A stretch of DNA of 64,000 nt from Glutamicibacter protophormiae (GCF_014647495.1 NZ_BMPH01000012.1:62001-126000), one strand, 5' to 3'. Positions 43,949 through 53,521 are shown, counted from the stretch's first letter. Program-made: numbers and translations. Notes: generated by a model from the sequence alone, not told the origin.

Positions 43949-45938
43949 GCAAGAGCAGGCCCTTGACCTGCTGGAAGCGGCAGTAACTTCCATGGGCGGT
44001 GCCATGCGCACCGGCCAGCAGGAAATGGTCAAACACGTCGTCTCGGCGCTGGAAGACGAAGAGCACCTGCTCGTTCAAGCCGGAACCGGTACGGGCAAGT
44101 CCATGGGCTACCTGATTCCGGCCCTGGCGCACGCGCAGACCAGCTCCAAGCCGGTGATCGTATCGACGGCAACCCTAGCGTTGCAGTCGCAGATTGTCGG
44201 TCGCGACGTACCCCGGCTCCTGGATTCGCTCAAGGGCAAGCTCTCGCGACCCATGGATGTGGCCCTGCTCAAGGGCCGATCCAACTACCTTTGCCAGTAC
44301 AAGCTCGGCGGCGGATATCCGGAGGATGACGAGGGGACGTTGTTCTCCTTGGACGAGCCCGCTGCGCCCAGGGGGCAGACATTTTCGCCTCTGGCCAGCG
44401 AAGTCATGAAGCTTCGCGACTGGGCCGAGCGCACCGACACCGGGGACCGGGACGAATTGGTCCCGGGCGTCAGCGACAAAGCCTGGAAACAGGTTTCGGT
44501 CTCCGCCATGGAATGCTTGGGCTCGCAGAAATGCCCCATGGCCGATGAATGCTTCTCGGAGATGGCCCGCGCCCGCGCGGCTGAATCCGATGTGGTGATT
44601 ACCAACCACGCCCTGCTGGCAGTTTCGGCCTTTGAAGGGCTGTCGGTGCTGCCGGACTTCGACATCGCCATTATCGACGAAGCACATGAGCTCCAGGACC
44701 GCGTCACCAGTTCGGTGTCCGGGGCATTGTCGGCTCGTACGGTACTCACCGCAGCGGGCGGCGCCAAGCGCCATTGCGCGGTGAACGTGGATGAACTGGT
44801 GAAGGCAACGAACAGGCTGGAAAAGGCCTTGACCGGAGTTCCAACCGGGCTATTGCAGACCGGGCTGCGCGAAGACATGGGTATCGCCCTGAACGACATC
44901 GTCGAGCAGGCACGGCTGGTTCTCGCATTGACCAAGCCGGAAGCAAACGCACCAGCCGATGGCGGCCGGCAGACCGCGCGGTCGCAAATGCAGGCGGTCA
45001 TGGACGATGCCATCCGCATGCTCGAAGCTGAAGAGCGCCGTGAGGTGCTCTACACCACCCGCCCGCGCGAGTTCGTCGAGGGTCGCGGTTATGTCGAGGC
45101 GGATGACACCCAACCGGCAACACTCAACGTGGCGCCGCTCTCCGTGGCCGGAAAGCTGCGTGAAGGACTATTCGACGGGCGTACCGTCATCTTGACCAGC
45201 GCCACCTTGGCTATCGGCGCGCAATTCGACTCCGTGGCGGGATCTCTCGGGCTCATGGGCGCCGGGGCTCCTTCCTGGACCGGCATCGACGTCGGCAGTC
45301 CCTTCGACTATCCGAAACAGGGCATCTTGTACGTTGCCAAGCACCTGCCCAAGCCAGGCAGGCAGCTTGCGGCTGAGACCCTGGACGAAATCGAGGATCT
45401 GATCAAGGCTTCGGGCGGTGGCGCGCTGGCGCTGTTCACCTCGAAGCGATCGGCCGAAGAGGCGGCCGCGATTCTGCGCGAGCGCCTCGATGTGGACATC
45501 CTCTGCCAGGGCGAGGCGAGCATGAAGTCGCTGGTGGCACAGTTCGCCGAGGAGCGGGACACCTGTCTGTTCGGCACCATGACCCTGTGGCAGGGTGTAG
45601 ACGTGCCCGGCGACGCCTGTCGTTTGGTCATTATCGACAAGATCCCGTTCCCCCGTCCGGACGACCCAATTTCCAAGGCACGTACCGAGGATGTGCAGAA
45701 GCACGGTGGCAATGGATTCATGCAGGTTTCGGCAACCCATGCGGCTATCCGCCTCGCCCAGGGCGCTGGCCGCCTGATCCGTTCTGTGTCGGACAAAGGG
45801 GTTGTCGCGATCCTCGATTCGAGAATGGCTACTGCACGCTATGGAAGTTTCCTGAAAGCCTCGCTGCCGCCCATGTGGCCCACCGTGGACAAGAAGACCA
45901 TCGTCGGCGTTCTCAAGCGCATGGACCCGAATGGATAA
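43941..45938 (+). CDS. dinG: DinG/XPD-family ATP-dependent DNA helicase
   Basis: 665 residues. Walker A GTGTGKSMGYLIPA (about residue 50), DEAH box in IIDEAHELQD and the C-terminal QGAGRLIRS motif. Cysteines in NYLCQYK, ECLGSQKCPMADECF are placed to bind a 4Fe-4S cluster as in DinG/XPD. It unwinds DNA 5' to 3'. The start lies inside the hflX end. No LexA box is seen before it, so unlike E. coli dinG it is not obviously SOS-controlled here. Confidence 0.88.
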   Translation: MDKQEQALDLLEAAVTSMGGAMRTGQQEMVKHVVSALEDEEHLLVQAGTGTGKSMGYLIPALAHAQTSSKPVIVSTATLALQSQIVGRDVPRLLDSLKGKLSRPMDVALLKGRSNYLCQYKLGGGYPEDDEGTLFSLDEPAAPRGQTFSPLASEVMKLRDWAERTDTGDRDELVPGVSDKAWKQVSVSAMECLGSQKCPMADECFSEMARARAAESDVVITNHALLAVSAFEGLSVLPDFDIAIIDEAHELQDRVTSSVSGALSARTVLTAAGGAKRHCAVNVDELVKATNRLEKALTGVPTGLLQTGLREDMGIALNDIVEQARLVLALTKPEANAPADGGRQTARSQMQAVMDDAIRMLEAEERREVLYTTRPREFVEGRGYVEADDTQPATLNVAPLSVAGKLREGLFDGRTVILTSATLAIGAQFDSVAGSLGLMGAGAPSWTGIDVGSPFDYPKQGILYVAKHLPKPGRQLAAETLDEIEDLIKASGGGALALFTSKRSAEEAAAILRERLDVDILCQGEASMKSLVAQFAEERDTCLFGTMTLWQGVDVPGDACRLVIIDKIPFPRPDDPISKARTEDVQKHGGNGFMQVSATHAAIRLAQGAGRLIRSVSDKGVVAILDSRMATARYGSFLKASLPPMWPTVDKKTIVGVLKRMDPNG

Positions 45939-46549
45939 CCGCTTGGATCGCTGAAACGGCTTTCAGGATTGGATGATTTTTATTCACTGGGAGCCGTGGA
46001 ATGGTGGTCGTAATTCTCAAGCACCCCGCATTCCGCTGCTCCGTCTATTCGATTATCGTAGTGTTCGCGGGCGGTTCCAGTGATGGTGGCGCGGAATTGT
46101 CATTTTCGCAGTAGAGACGGTTCAATTGTGTAAAATTTCCCGTGCCGGATAATTTCGGATGAATTCAATTCCACCATCATGGATGAAGGGTGATATTGGT
46201 TACTTCCAGCATCGTTCGCCAGCTACTCGCTAGCGTGCTGCGTTGTCGGATTCTCCGGTGATGTCAGAGGAAATGAGTACCGGCGCCGGTGGCTAGATGA
46301 GGGAATCCGAGCACGTTTCAAGTTGAAAGTCCTGCTGACTGGCACGCTTCCGAATTTCCCCAAATTGGATGATATCGAAGTGAACCCAAAATCAGCTCCC
46401 CAAAATCTTCGATGGACTTGCTGCTTGAAATTATGAACAATATTCCCGGACGAATTTGAGAAATTAATAGACGGACCTGAAGTTGTTTTTGTACAGGTGC
46501 TTCAAGAGGATGGAATTTCGTATCATCACGAATTCATTGAGGAAGTACC
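45939..46549. other. 611-bp AT-rich region without a clear gene
   Basis: It is noticeably richer in A and T than the flanking genes, especially 46380-46550. A weak hairpin CTGAAA/TTTCAG at 45951-45966 followed by T-rich DNA may end the hflX-dinG transcript. A 37-codon ORF at 46001-46114 with GGGAG upstream is the only small ORF with a ribosome site; I cannot support it as a gene. The end carries the promoter region of the Excalibur gene. Confidence 0.5.
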
Positions 46550-47440
46550 GTGTCCTATTTTCCTTCTCCTGTTCCACCGGAGCGTCCGAAATCGAAGAGC
46601 AGCAAGAAACTCTGGGTTGTCGTAACCGTTCTTGCCGTACTGGTCATCTTGATGCTTGCCGTACCCGAGTTGGCATTGCTGCTGGGATTGCTTCTCCTGA
46701 TCGTTTCCTTGATCGGACTGGTCTTGGGCAAACTGCCGTTTCTCCGTATTTTCGGCAGGAAGCGAATTGCTGCACTAACTGCCGGTTCGGTTCTTATCAC
46801 CATCGTCGCTGGCGGCTTCATGGACACCACCGGCGCGGCGAACGCTCCACCCTCTGCCGACGCAGCTCCGACCACAAAGGTGAGCGAAACACCAACACCC
46901 AGTCCATCGCCGTCCACGCTTGCAGATTTCATTGGCGAAACGTGCGAGGGGGACGAGCTGGTCATGGAACAAGCTTCCGAGAAGCTGTACTGCGACGAGG
47001 GTGCCACGAATGCACTTGTTTGGACCAGCCAAGGCGACCACGATAAGTCTGTTCTAGCTGCCAAGCAAGAGGCAGAGAAGAAGGCCGCAGAGGCAAAGGC
47101 CGCCGCCGAGAAAAAGGCAGCCGAGAAGAAGGCTGCCGAGACGAAGGCTGTGGAGGAGAAGGCTGCTGCCGAAAAGAAAGCAGCGGAGAAAGCCGCTGCC
47201 GACAAGCGAAGGGCCGAGGAAGCAGCGGCTAAAAAGGAAGCGCAGAAGCAAGCTGCCAAAGAAAAGGCAGAACGTGCAGCACCTGAAGCCTACACTCCGC
47301 CTGCCAAGGCACCATCTTCCACCTCCTATGCGAATTGCACGGCTGTGAAGAATGCCGGGGCCGCTCCCATCTATCAAGGTGACCCGGGATATTCGCGCAA
47401 GCTTGATCGTGATGGGGACGGTGTCGGTTGCGAAAAATAG
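46550..47440 (+). CDS. Membrane protein with coiled-coil and Excalibur domain
   Basis: 296 residues. GTG 46550 follows GAGGAAG. Three hydrophobic helices lie at about 24-42, 44-62 and 75-95, then a Thr/Pro/Ser linker, a globular stretch with two Cys (ETCEGDE, LYCDEG), a long Ala/Lys/Glu repeat (about 165-255, KKAAE units) predicted to form a helical rod, and a C-terminal Excalibur domain with the DRDGDGVGCE calcium-binding loop and partner Cys. The rod and Excalibur domain should lie outside the membrane. Excalibur domains often accompany secreted nucleases, and the overlapping downstream gene encodes one. Confidence 0.8.
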   Translation: MSYFPSPVPPERPKSKSSKKLWVVVTVLAVLVILMLAVPELALLLGLLLLIVSLIGLVLGKLPFLRIFGRKRIAALTAGSVLITIVAGGFMDTTGAANAPPSADAAPTTKVSETPTPSPSPSTLADFIGETCEGDELVMEQASEKLYCDEGATNALVWTSQGDHDKSVLAAKQEAEKKAAEAKAAAEKKAAEKKAAETKAVEEKAAAEKKAAEKAAADKRRAEEAAAKKEAQKQAAKEKAERAAPEAYTPPAKAPSSTSYANCTAVKNAGAAPIYQGDPGYSRKLDRDGDGVGCEK

Positions 47441-48249
47441 CGATTGCTTCGAGCGCATTTCTAGCGCTTTCGGCGATTCTCACGGGATGCTCCGCACCGG
47501 CTGGTGGTGCCAGTCTCGCGGACGGCAATGAGTCCGCGGATCAACCTGAAATCGTGATCCGGAGCGAAGCTCCGCCGATTGAGATCTATAGTGAAGCCCC
47601 AACGCCGATTGCAACGCCTGCGGAGTCAGCCAGGCCTTCCTCGGCAACAGCATCAACCGCACAAGATGCCGAGAACCTCGGGGAGGAAGCGACCGGAGCC
47701 CTGGAGCTTCTGGCGGAAGTACCGGTCAAGGGACGTGCGCCTAAGACTGGATACGACCGCGACCTGTTTGGCAGCGGGTGGGGGGATCCGGACCGAAACG
47801 GGTGCGATGCGCGTAATGATATTCTCGCCCGTGATCTCGTGGTCCACTCTTTCCAAGACGGTACGGGGGACTGCGTCGTTTTGACCGGAACCCTCAACGA
47901 TCCGTACACGGGCAAGTCGATCCAGTTTCAACGTGGTCAGGGAACCAGCAATGCAGTTCAGATCGATCACGTAGTTGCACTCTCTGATGCATGGCAAAAG
48001 GGGGCACAGCAGCTATCGGTAGTGGAACGTCAGGAATTCGCAAATGACCCACTGAATCTCCTGGCTGTGGACGGTCCGACCAATGCGTCAAAAGGCGACA
48101 GTGATGCTGCAACCTGGCTTCCACCGGAAAGAGGATACTGGTGCGATTACGTGACTCGGCAAGTTGAGGTCAAACATAAGTACGGTTTATGGATGACAGG
48201 TGCCGAGCATGCAGCGAGTGAGCGTATTCTCTCCGAGAATTGCACTTAG
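47428..48249 (+). CDS. Secreted HNH nuclease lipoprotein (DUF1524)
   Basis: 273 residues. TTG 47428 overlaps the Excalibur gene by 13 nt. The signal peptide ends in the lipobox ILTGC (about residue 21), then a low-complexity Pro/Ala/Ser linker to about 85. The nuclease domain has YDRDLFGSGW, DRNGCDARNDIL, the catalytic QIDHVVALSDAW and the closing NDPLNLLAVDGPTNASKGDSD and WCDYV blocks of DUF1524 HNH enzymes. It is probably anchored outside the cell to degrade DNA. Translational coupling with the Excalibur gene is likely because the TTG has only a weak ribosome site. Confidence 0.82.
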   Translation: MRKIAIASSAFLALSAILTGCSAPAGGASLADGNESADQPEIVIRSEAPPIEIYSEAPTPIATPAESARPSSATASTAQDAENLGEEATGALELLAEVPVKGRAPKTGYDRDLFGSGWGDPDRNGCDARNDILARDLVVHSFQDGTGDCVVLTGTLNDPYTGKSIQFQRGQGTSNAVQIDHVVALSDAWQKGAQQLSVVERQEFANDPLNLLAVDGPTNASKGDSDAATWLPPERGYWCDYVTRQVEVKHKYGLWMTGAEHAASERILSENCT

Positions 48250-48386
48250 TTCCGAGCCCACTTTTCCAGCGTCGAGTCTTGAAGCTGCGAAGGCTTGCGA
48301 CAGGAAATATTGATATTGAAACCAAAGGGTAGAACGCGGTAAGCATCCCAAGCTAGCGAGCAGTGATTCTCGGATGCCGAGCTAAA

Positions 48387-48438
48387 CCGACGAGCGCTGG
48401 GGATCAGTTCCATGGAACTGAGCCCCAGCGCTCGTCGG
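48387..48438. terminator. Shared terminator, HNH nuclease / lexA
   Basis: A 16-bp perfect stem (48387-48402 with 48423-48438), with a 7-bp inner stem CAGTTCC/GGAACTG. It lies between convergent genes, just past the lexA stop. Confidence 0.85.
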
Positions 48439-48447
48439 CATATTGGA

Positions 48448-49167
48448 TTAGAGCGAACGCATGACCGAGACCACCCGGCCCATGACGGTCGCAGCGTCAC
48501 CGAGAATTGGCTCGTAACGCGAATTCTGCGGCAGCAGCCAGGTATGTCCGTCGCGCTGCCGGAACGTCTTCACGGTTGCCTCTTCATCAAGCAAGGCAGC
48601 CACGATGTCGCCGTTGTTCGCAGTCTGCTGGCGGCGCACCACAACCCAGTCGCCGTCGCAGATGGCTGCGTCCACCATTGAATCGCCGGAGACACGGAGC
48701 ATGAACAATTCGCCATGGCCCACCAGCTGGCGTGGAAGAGCAAACACATCTTCAACAGTCTGGTCTGCCAAGATCGGACCGCCAGCGGCGATACGTCCTA
48801 CCAGCGGCACCATGGTGGTGTCCGCCGAGGTGCTCAGCTCGATAATCTTCGCGTCTTCCTTGCCGGCTTCGTCCACCGGCTTGGGGGCCTCGGCCGCTGT
48901 TGCATCCTCACTGAGCTGCAGCGGAAGCAGGATCTCCATTGCGCGAGGACGACGCGGATCGCGACGGAGGTAGCCGAGCTTTTCAAGCTGGCTCAGCTGG
49001 TGCGTCACACTCGAAAGACTCTTGAGTCCCACGGTGTCACCAATCTCGCGCATCGATGGCGGATAACCGTTCTTGCCGATCGATCGCTGGATGGTCTCCA
49101 GAATTTTCTTCTGGCGGATCGTCAGCGAACGTGCGTTCGATCGGGGAGTGCGCTCTGAAGCTGACAT
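48448..49167 (-). CDS. lexA: SOS repressor LexA
   Basis: 239 residues. The N-terminal winged helix has [25 protein letters not shown]; the cleavage site is Ala-Gly in GRIAAGGPI; the catalytic Ser is in [10 protein letters not shown] (about 161) and the Lys in EEATVKTF. It represses recA and itself and is cut when RecA filaments form. The predicted promoter (49344-49372) carries a LexA box, leaving a leader of about 170 nt. Confidence 0.96.
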   Translation of the reverse strand: MSASERTPRSNARSLTIRQKKILETIQRSIGKNGYPPSMREIGDTVGLKSLSSVTHQLSQLEKLGYLRRDPRRPRAMEILLPLQLSEDATAAEAPKPVDEAGKEDAKIIELSTSADTTMVPLVGRIAAGGPILADQTVEDVFALPRQLVGHGELFMLRVSGDSMVDAAICDGDWVVVRRQQTANNGDIVAALLDEEATVKTFRQRDGHTWLLPQNSRYEPILGDAATVMGRVVSVMRSL

Positions 49168-49290
49168 GTCCTTTAGCCTTCCCTAATCACCGGTCGAGAG
49201 CTGGGCGGATGCCTAACTGTCGGAAGCCGGTGATGTTATGTACTCGTTCCTCTTCTACTTCGAAATCTTAGTCGATGTGAGGGAGTCTTT

Positions 49291-49304
49291 CAAAGATTTG
49301 TTCG
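49291..49304. promoter_or_regulatory. Weak third LexA-box-like site
   Basis: CAAAGATTTGTTCG differs at two positions from CGAAC-N4-GTTCG and lies inside the predicted lexA leader. Confidence 0.3.
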
Positions 49305-49343
49305 AAAGTGTCTGGACAATTTCCGCGAGGGTCTGTTAGAAAA

Positions 49344-49372
49344 GATATACGAGAGTCGAACACATCTTCGAA
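49344..49372 (-). promoter_or_regulatory. lexA promoter with LexA box
   Basis: On the minus strand, -35 TTCGAA (49367-49372), a 17-bp spacer and -10 TATATC (49344-49349). The spacer contains most of the LexA box CGAACACATCTTCG (49357-49370, one mismatch from consensus), so LexA would repress its own gene. Confidence 0.7.
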
Positions 49373-49381
49373 GTGAGTATT

Positions 49382-49401
49382 CGAAGATAGGTTCGTATGA
49401 T
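49382..49401 (+). promoter_or_regulatory. LexA box and -10 of the LysM gene
   Basis: CGAAGATAGGTTCG (49382-49395) matches the LexA box with one mismatch and abuts the -10 TATGAT (49396-49401), which points at the divergent LysM gene 23 nt further on. Repression by LexA is expected. Confidence 0.7.
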
Positions 49402-49423
49402 GTCACTGTTGAGGAGAATAGTC

Positions 49424-49777
49424 ATGGCTACCGTCGCACTTGACTCGAAACGCACCAAAGAACATATGAAGATCCGCATCAATCGCCGAGGCTGGGCGGT
49501 ACTGGTTGGAGTTCCCGTTTTCATTTTGACCATCGCCGCCGCATTCTTGGTATCCATATTCACCTCTAGCGCCCAGGCCTCGTCCACCTTGCCGCAGGGA
49601 ATTGAAACCGTGGCAGTAACGGTGATCCCGGGAGACTCCCTGTGGGATCTTGCCCGTGAATATGCCGTCGGGTACGACGTGAACGCCGCCATGGAACACA
49701 TCGCAGAGATCAACGCCCTGGATTCCAGCGAGATCCGCGTCGGTGATACCTTGGACATCCCGGTGCTGGCTAATTAG
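49424..49777 (+). CDS. LysM membrane protein, likely SOS cell-division suppressor
   Basis: 117 residues. A basic N-terminus and one membrane helix (about 27-48) are followed by an extracellular LysM domain (VIPGDSLWDLAREYAVGYDVNAAMEHIAEINAL...IRVGDTLDIP). GAGGAGA precedes ATG 49424. It is divergent from lexA and has its own LexA box. The same arrangement is known for Rv2719c in Mycobacterium and DivS in Corynebacterium, which delay division during DNA damage; the role here is inferred from position, LexA control and topology. Confidence 0.8.
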   Translation: MATVALDSKRTKEHMKIRINRRGWAVLVGVPVFILTIAAAFLVSIFTSSAQASSTLPQGIETVAVTVIPGDSLWDLAREYAVGYDVNAAMEHIAEINALDSSEIRVGDTLDIPVLAN

Positions 49778-49854
49778 CCGGCCCACCCCCTTCGGTGGCG
49801 ACAGGTATTGTTACCTAGCTTCGTCGCCGATTCTGGAACCGCCGACCGCACCAT

Positions 49855-49860
49855 TAGACT
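49855..49860 (+). promoter_or_regulatory. -10 element of hisC
   Basis: TAGACT lies 7 nt before the GTG start, with no Shine-Dalgarno. Confidence 0.45.
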
Positions 49861-49867
49861 TAATGAC

Positions 49868-50974
49868 GTGAATGTCCGCAGTGAACTATTGAGTCAGCTG
49901 CCCTTGCGTGAGAATCTCCGCGGGCTGTCCCCTTACGGTGCGCCACAAATTGACGTGCCAATTCAGCTGAATGTCAATGAGAACACCCATCCGCTTCCGC
50001 AGACCGTGGTCGATGCTATCGCGGAAGAAGTCTCCAAGGCGGCGGCGACGCTGAATCGCTACCCGGATCGTGAATTCGTGGAATTGCGCGAACTCCTGGC
50101 CAGGTATCTGGGCCATGATCTGGACCGCGAGAACATCTGGGCAGCCAATGGCTCCAACGAGATCCTGCAGCAGATCCTGCAGGCCTTCGGCGGCCCCGGT
50201 CGAAGCGTGATGAGCTTCGGCCCCACCTATTCCATGTACCCGCTGCTGGCCAGCGGGACGGATACGGAATATATTGCCGGCAAGCGAGCCGATGATTTCA
50301 CACTTTCCGCTGAGTCCGCTGCCGCACAGGTGCGCGAGCACGCACCGAATATCGTTTTCCTCTGCTCGCCGAATAATCCAACTGGCACCGCATTGGGGCT
50401 GGATGTCATCGAGGCTGTCTATGAGGCGGCCTCGGAGACGAAGGCAATGGTGATCGTCGACGAAGCCTACGCCGAATTTTCACTGGCCAACACCAAATCT
50501 GCGTTGAGCCTCCTCGCGGGCCGTCAGCGGTTGATCGTCAGCAGAACAATGTCCAAGGCCTTCGGCTTGGCCGGCGCCCGCGTCGGATATTTGGCGGCGG
50601 CGCCGGAAGTCACCGATGCGATTCGACTCGTCCGCCTGCCCTACCACCTCTCTGCGGTGACCCAAGCGACGGCCATTGCAGCGTTGAAGAACGTAGACCT
50701 CCTGCTGGCGCAGGTCGAGGAAATCAAGACCCAGCGAGACCGCATCGTGAGTACCTTGACCGAACTTGGCTTGAAGCCTTCGGTTTCGGACTCCAACTTC
50801 GTATTCTTCGGCGGGCTGGAAGACCCCCACGCCATTTGGCAGGGGCTTCTGGATGCCGGAATCATCATCCGTGACAACGGAATCGCCGGCACCCTGCGAG
50901 TCACCGCGGGTACCGAGGCCGAAACGACCGCCTTCTTAGAGCGACTGACCGAACTGCTCAGCACGCAGAAGTAG
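49868..50974 (+). CDS. hisC: Histidinol-phosphate aminotransferase
   Basis: 368 residues, fold type I PLP enzyme. The N-terminus has QLNVNENTHP, followed by NGSNEILQQ, the VDEAYAEF aspartate and the PLP lysine in SRTMSKAFGLAGARVGY (about 227). It makes histidinol phosphate from imidazole acetol phosphate. GTG 49868 fits the family N-terminus and a -10 element; a longer frame from 49808 has no ribosome site. hisB, hisH and hisA follow. Confidence 0.93.
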   Translation: MNVRSELLSQLPLRENLRGLSPYGAPQIDVPIQLNVNENTHPLPQTVVDAIAEEVSKAAATLNRYPDREFVELRELLARYLGHDLDRENIWAANGSNEILQQILQAFGGPGRSVMSFGPTYSMYPLLASGTDTEYIAGKRADDFTLSAESAAAQVREHAPNIVFLCSPNNPTGTALGLDVIEAVYEAASETKAMVIVDEAYAEFSLANTKSALSLLAGRQRLIVSRTMSKAFGLAGARVGYLAAAPEVTDAIRLVRLPYHLSAVTQATAIAALKNVDLLLAQVEEIKTQRDRIVSTLTELGLKPSVSDSNFVFFGGLEDPHAIWQGLLDAGIIIRDNGIAGTLRVTAGTEAETTAFLERLTELLSTQK

Positions 50975-50995
50975 ACAAGACAAGCGAAGGAAGAC

Positions 50996-51616
50996 ATGTC
51001 TGCCGAATTGATTGGCGCACGTCGCGCCCGTATGGAACGAGTCACCAGCGAATCCTCGGTATTCGTTGAACTGGACCTCGATGGCTCAGGCGTCTCGGAG
51101 ATCAGCACCACAGTGCCGTTCTTCGACCATATGCTCACTGCTCTGTCCAAGCACTCACTGATCGATCTCACCGTGCGTGCAACTGGTGACACCCATATCG
51201 ACGTGCACCACACCGTGGAAGATACGGCGATTACCATTGGCGAGGTGCTGCGTGTTGCCCTGGGCAACAAGGCCGGAATCCGACGCTTCGGAACCTCCTA
51301 CGCACCTCTGGATGAAGCGCTGGCCCGCTCGGTGGTGGATGTTTCCGGGCGCCCCTACCTGGTGCATGGCGGTGAGCCAGCGGGTCAGGAATACCACCTG
51401 ATCGGCGGACACTTCACCGGTTCGATGACCCGTCACGTTTTCGAGGCGATCACATTCCACGCACAAATCTGCGCACACATCGAGGTGCTCTCGGGCCGCG
51501 ACCCGCACCACATTGTCGAAGCGCAGTTTAAGTCCTTCGCACGTGCGTTGCGCGAAGCCGTCGAGCGCGACGAGCGCATGGGCGACAAGATTCCATCCAC
51601 GAAGGGTGCCCTTTAA
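50996..51616 (+). CDS. hisB: Imidazoleglycerol-phosphate dehydratase
   Basis: 206 residues. The duplicated metal motifs [11 protein letters not shown] and [20 protein letters not shown] and the [13 protein letters not shown] segment mark HisB. It dehydrates IGP in histidine synthesis. GAAGGAAG precedes ATG 50996. hisH begins on the next base after its stop. Confidence 0.96.
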   Translation: MSAELIGARRARMERVTSESSVFVELDLDGSGVSEISTTVPFFDHMLTALSKHSLIDLTVRATGDTHIDVHHTVEDTAITIGEVLRVALGNKAGIRRFGTSYAPLDEALARSVVDVSGRPYLVHGGEPAGQEYHLIGGHFTGSMTRHVFEAITFHAQICAHIEVLSGRDPHHIVEAQFKSFARALREAVERDERMGDKIPSTKGAL

Positions 51617-52252
51617 GTGGCAAAGAAGAAAGTTGTTGTTCTGGACTACGGTTCGGGCAACGTTCGCTCGGCAGTGCGTGCACTGGAAGCAGCCGGAGCC
51701 GAGGTGGAACTGACCGCAGACCCGGAAAAGGTCCTGGCGGCCGACGGACTGGTCGTCCCCGGAGTCGGCGCATACGCGTCGGTCATGGAGCAGCTGACCA
51801 AGCTCGGCGCATTGCGGTGGATCGGACGTCGCATCGCCGGAGGCAAGCCAGTGCTCGGAATTTGTGTTGGACACCAGGTTTTCTTCGATGAGGGTGTTGA
51901 ACACGGCGTCAAGACTGCAGGTATCGGCGAGTGGCCCGGCACCGTGGAACGACTGCAGGCTGACGTCATCCCCCATATGGGTTGGAACACCGTCCGCCCG
52001 CCGGAGAAAACCAAGCTCTTCGCGGGAATCGAGAACGAGCGCTTTTACTTCGTGCATTCCTATGGAGTTCAGAAGTGGGAATTCGATGTCACCCAACCGG
52101 CGATGACCCCGCCGCAGGTCACCTGGTCCACCCATGGAACCCCCTTCATTGCAGCTGTTGAAAACGGTGCCTTGTCGGCTGTGCAGTTCCACCCGGAGAA
52201 GTCCGGGGACGCCGGCAAGAAGCTGCTGAGCAACTGGCTGGATACCCTCTAA
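51617..52252 (+). CDS. hisH: Imidazole glycerol phosphate synthase, glutaminase subunit
   Basis: 211 residues, class I glutamine amidotransferase. The nucleophile Cys is in VLGICVGHQ, the triad His and Glu in [11 protein letters not shown], and the oxyanion PGVGAY is present. It supplies ammonia to HisF, which is not in the window. GTG 51617 directly follows the hisB stop. Confidence 0.95.
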   Translation: MAKKKVVVLDYGSGNVRSAVRALEAAGAEVELTADPEKVLAADGLVVPGVGAYASVMEQLTKLGALRWIGRRIAGGKPVLGICVGHQVFFDEGVEHGVKTAGIGEWPGTVERLQADVIPHMGWNTVRPPEKTKLFAGIENERFYFVHSYGVQKWEFDVTQPAMTPPQVTWSTHGTPFIAAVENGALSAVQFHPEKSGDAGKKLLSNWLDTL

Positions 52253-52253
52253 G

Positions 52254-52403
52254 ATGTGGTCGATCGTACTTCTCGGCGTCGGCGCGTTTCTCGCCGGCGG
52301 AGCAATCTCCCTGAAAAACCAGAAGGCGCACCTGTCGTGGATCATCGCCGCGTGGGGCCTGGCAGCTGGTTGTGTCATCGCAGCATGGGCCTTGACCCTC
52401 TAG
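52254..52403 (+). CDS. Small two-helix membrane protein between hisH and hisA
   Basis: 49 residues: [20 protein letters not shown], a short KNQKAHLS loop, then [21 protein letters not shown]. Two hydrophobic helices make a hairpin in the membrane. The ATG begins one base after the hisH stop and hisA starts 25 nt after its end, so it is embedded in the his operon. Codon use agrees with coding. No function is known; a link to histidine synthesis is not implied by sequence. Confidence 0.7.
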   Translation: MWSIVLLGVGAFLAGGAISLKNQKAHLSWIIAAWGLAAGCVIAAWALTL

Positions 52404-52428
52404 TTTCAAACTTTCGAAGAAGGACAAC

Positions 52429-53166
52429 ATGAGTGAGCAACCAATCCTCGAACTGCTACCTGCAGTAGATATCGCCGGTGGTCAGGCAGTGCGCCTGGTT
52501 CAGGGTGAAGCCGGATCCGAAACGGGATACGGCGACCCTCTGGAAGCGGCACTGGCCTGGCAGAACGACGGTGCTGAATGGCTGCACCTGGTCGATCTCG
52601 ATGCGGCCTTCGGCCGTGGCAGCAACATCGAGATCGTCCAGCGTATCGCCCAGGAACTGACCATCAAGGTCGAGCTCTCCGGCGGCATCCGCGATGACGC
52701 ATCGCTCGACCGGGCGCTGGAATTCGGTGCCACCCGCGTGAACCTGGGTACCGCCGCACTGGAGAACCCGGAATGGACCCGCAAGGCCATTGCCCGCCAC
52801 GGCGACAAGATCGCCGTCGGCATGGATGTGCGCGGCACTACCCTGTCGGGTCATGGCTGGACCAAGGACGGGGGAGACCTTTGGGAAGTGCTCGCCCGTC
52901 TTGAGGATGCCGGGTGCGCACGCTACGTCGTGACCGACGTAACCAAGGACGGAACCCTGCGCGGTCCGAATGTCGAGTTGCTGCGTGAGATCGCCTCGAA
53001 GACCAACAAGCCGGTTGTAGCTTCGGGTGGCATTTCCTCCCTCGAAGACCTGCGTGTCCTGCGTGCACTGGTGCCGGAAGGCATCGAAGGTGCCATCATG
53101 GGCAAGGCGCTGTACTCCGGGCAGTTCACGCTGCCACAGGCGCTTGATGTTGCGGGCCGTCGCTAG
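52429..53166 (+). CDS. hisA: Phosphoribosyl isomerase (HisA/PriA)
   Basis: 245-residue TIM barrel. Catalytic Asp in [25 protein letters not shown], the second Asp in [15 protein letters not shown] and the phosphate loop VVASGGISS. In actinobacteria this enzyme (PriA) often serves both histidine (HisA) and tryptophan (TrpF) synthesis; that dual use is likely here by lineage but not visible. GAAGGA lies 9 nt before ATG 52429. Confidence 0.93.
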   Translation: MSEQPILELLPAVDIAGGQAVRLVQGEAGSETGYGDPLEAALAWQNDGAEWLHLVDLDAAFGRGSNIEIVQRIAQELTIKVELSGGIRDDASLDRALEFGATRVNLGTAALENPEWTRKAIARHGDKIAVGMDVRGTTLSGHGWTKDGGDLWEVLARLEDAGCARYVVTDVTKDGTLRGPNVELLREIASKTNKPVVASGGISSLEDLRVLRALVPEGIEGAIMGKALYSGQFTLPQALDVAGRR

Positions 53167-53195
53167 CTACGCCTGAAGCAAAGTTCTGAAAACGT

Positions 53196-53234
53196 GGATC
53201 GGTTGGAATACTCCAACCGATCCGCGTTTTTCTT
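53196..53234 (+). terminator. his operon terminator
   Basis: A perfect 12-bp stem GGATCGGTTGGA/TCCAACCGATCC on an ATAC loop, followed by GCG and a run of T. Confidence 0.9.
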
Positions 53235-53515
53235 TTATGGTGCGGAAAAGGACCATCTTTCAGCTTTCGCGTTCTGCGGCCCTCGAAGGTCGCAAATTTC
53301 TGCACGGAACAGTAGGCAGGAACCAAGCGGAGCACGCCCGGCACATCTGCACTATCCAAGTACGCGAATCCCGTGCTGCCGTGCTTTGAAGATTCCACGA
53401 GCTGGGTCCGCCGCGAAGCGACAGCGACTGGAAAATCTGAAATGTGCCCGAGATCTCGTGGGCAAGCTCATGCCCCAGTCCCTGAAACTTGTTCTTGCGT
53501 CGGGCTTCTCACAGA
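53235..53515. other. Intergenic region before the SseB-like gene
   Basis: About 280 bp of mixed composition without a supported ORF or RNA gene. It ends at the promoter of the SseB-like gene. Confidence 0.4.
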
Positions 53516-53521
53516 TAGCAT
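53516..53521 (+). promoter_or_regulatory. -10 element of the SseB-like gene
   Basis: TAGCAT lies 6 nt before ATG 53528, no Shine-Dalgarno; TTGCGT 15 nt upstream could be a weak -35. Confidence 0.4.

Noticed and set aside
46001-46114. 37-codon ORF with a ribosome-site-like GGGAG upstream
   Set aside because: Too short, no family, no neighbour link and weak codon bias; kept only as a remark in the description of the region.
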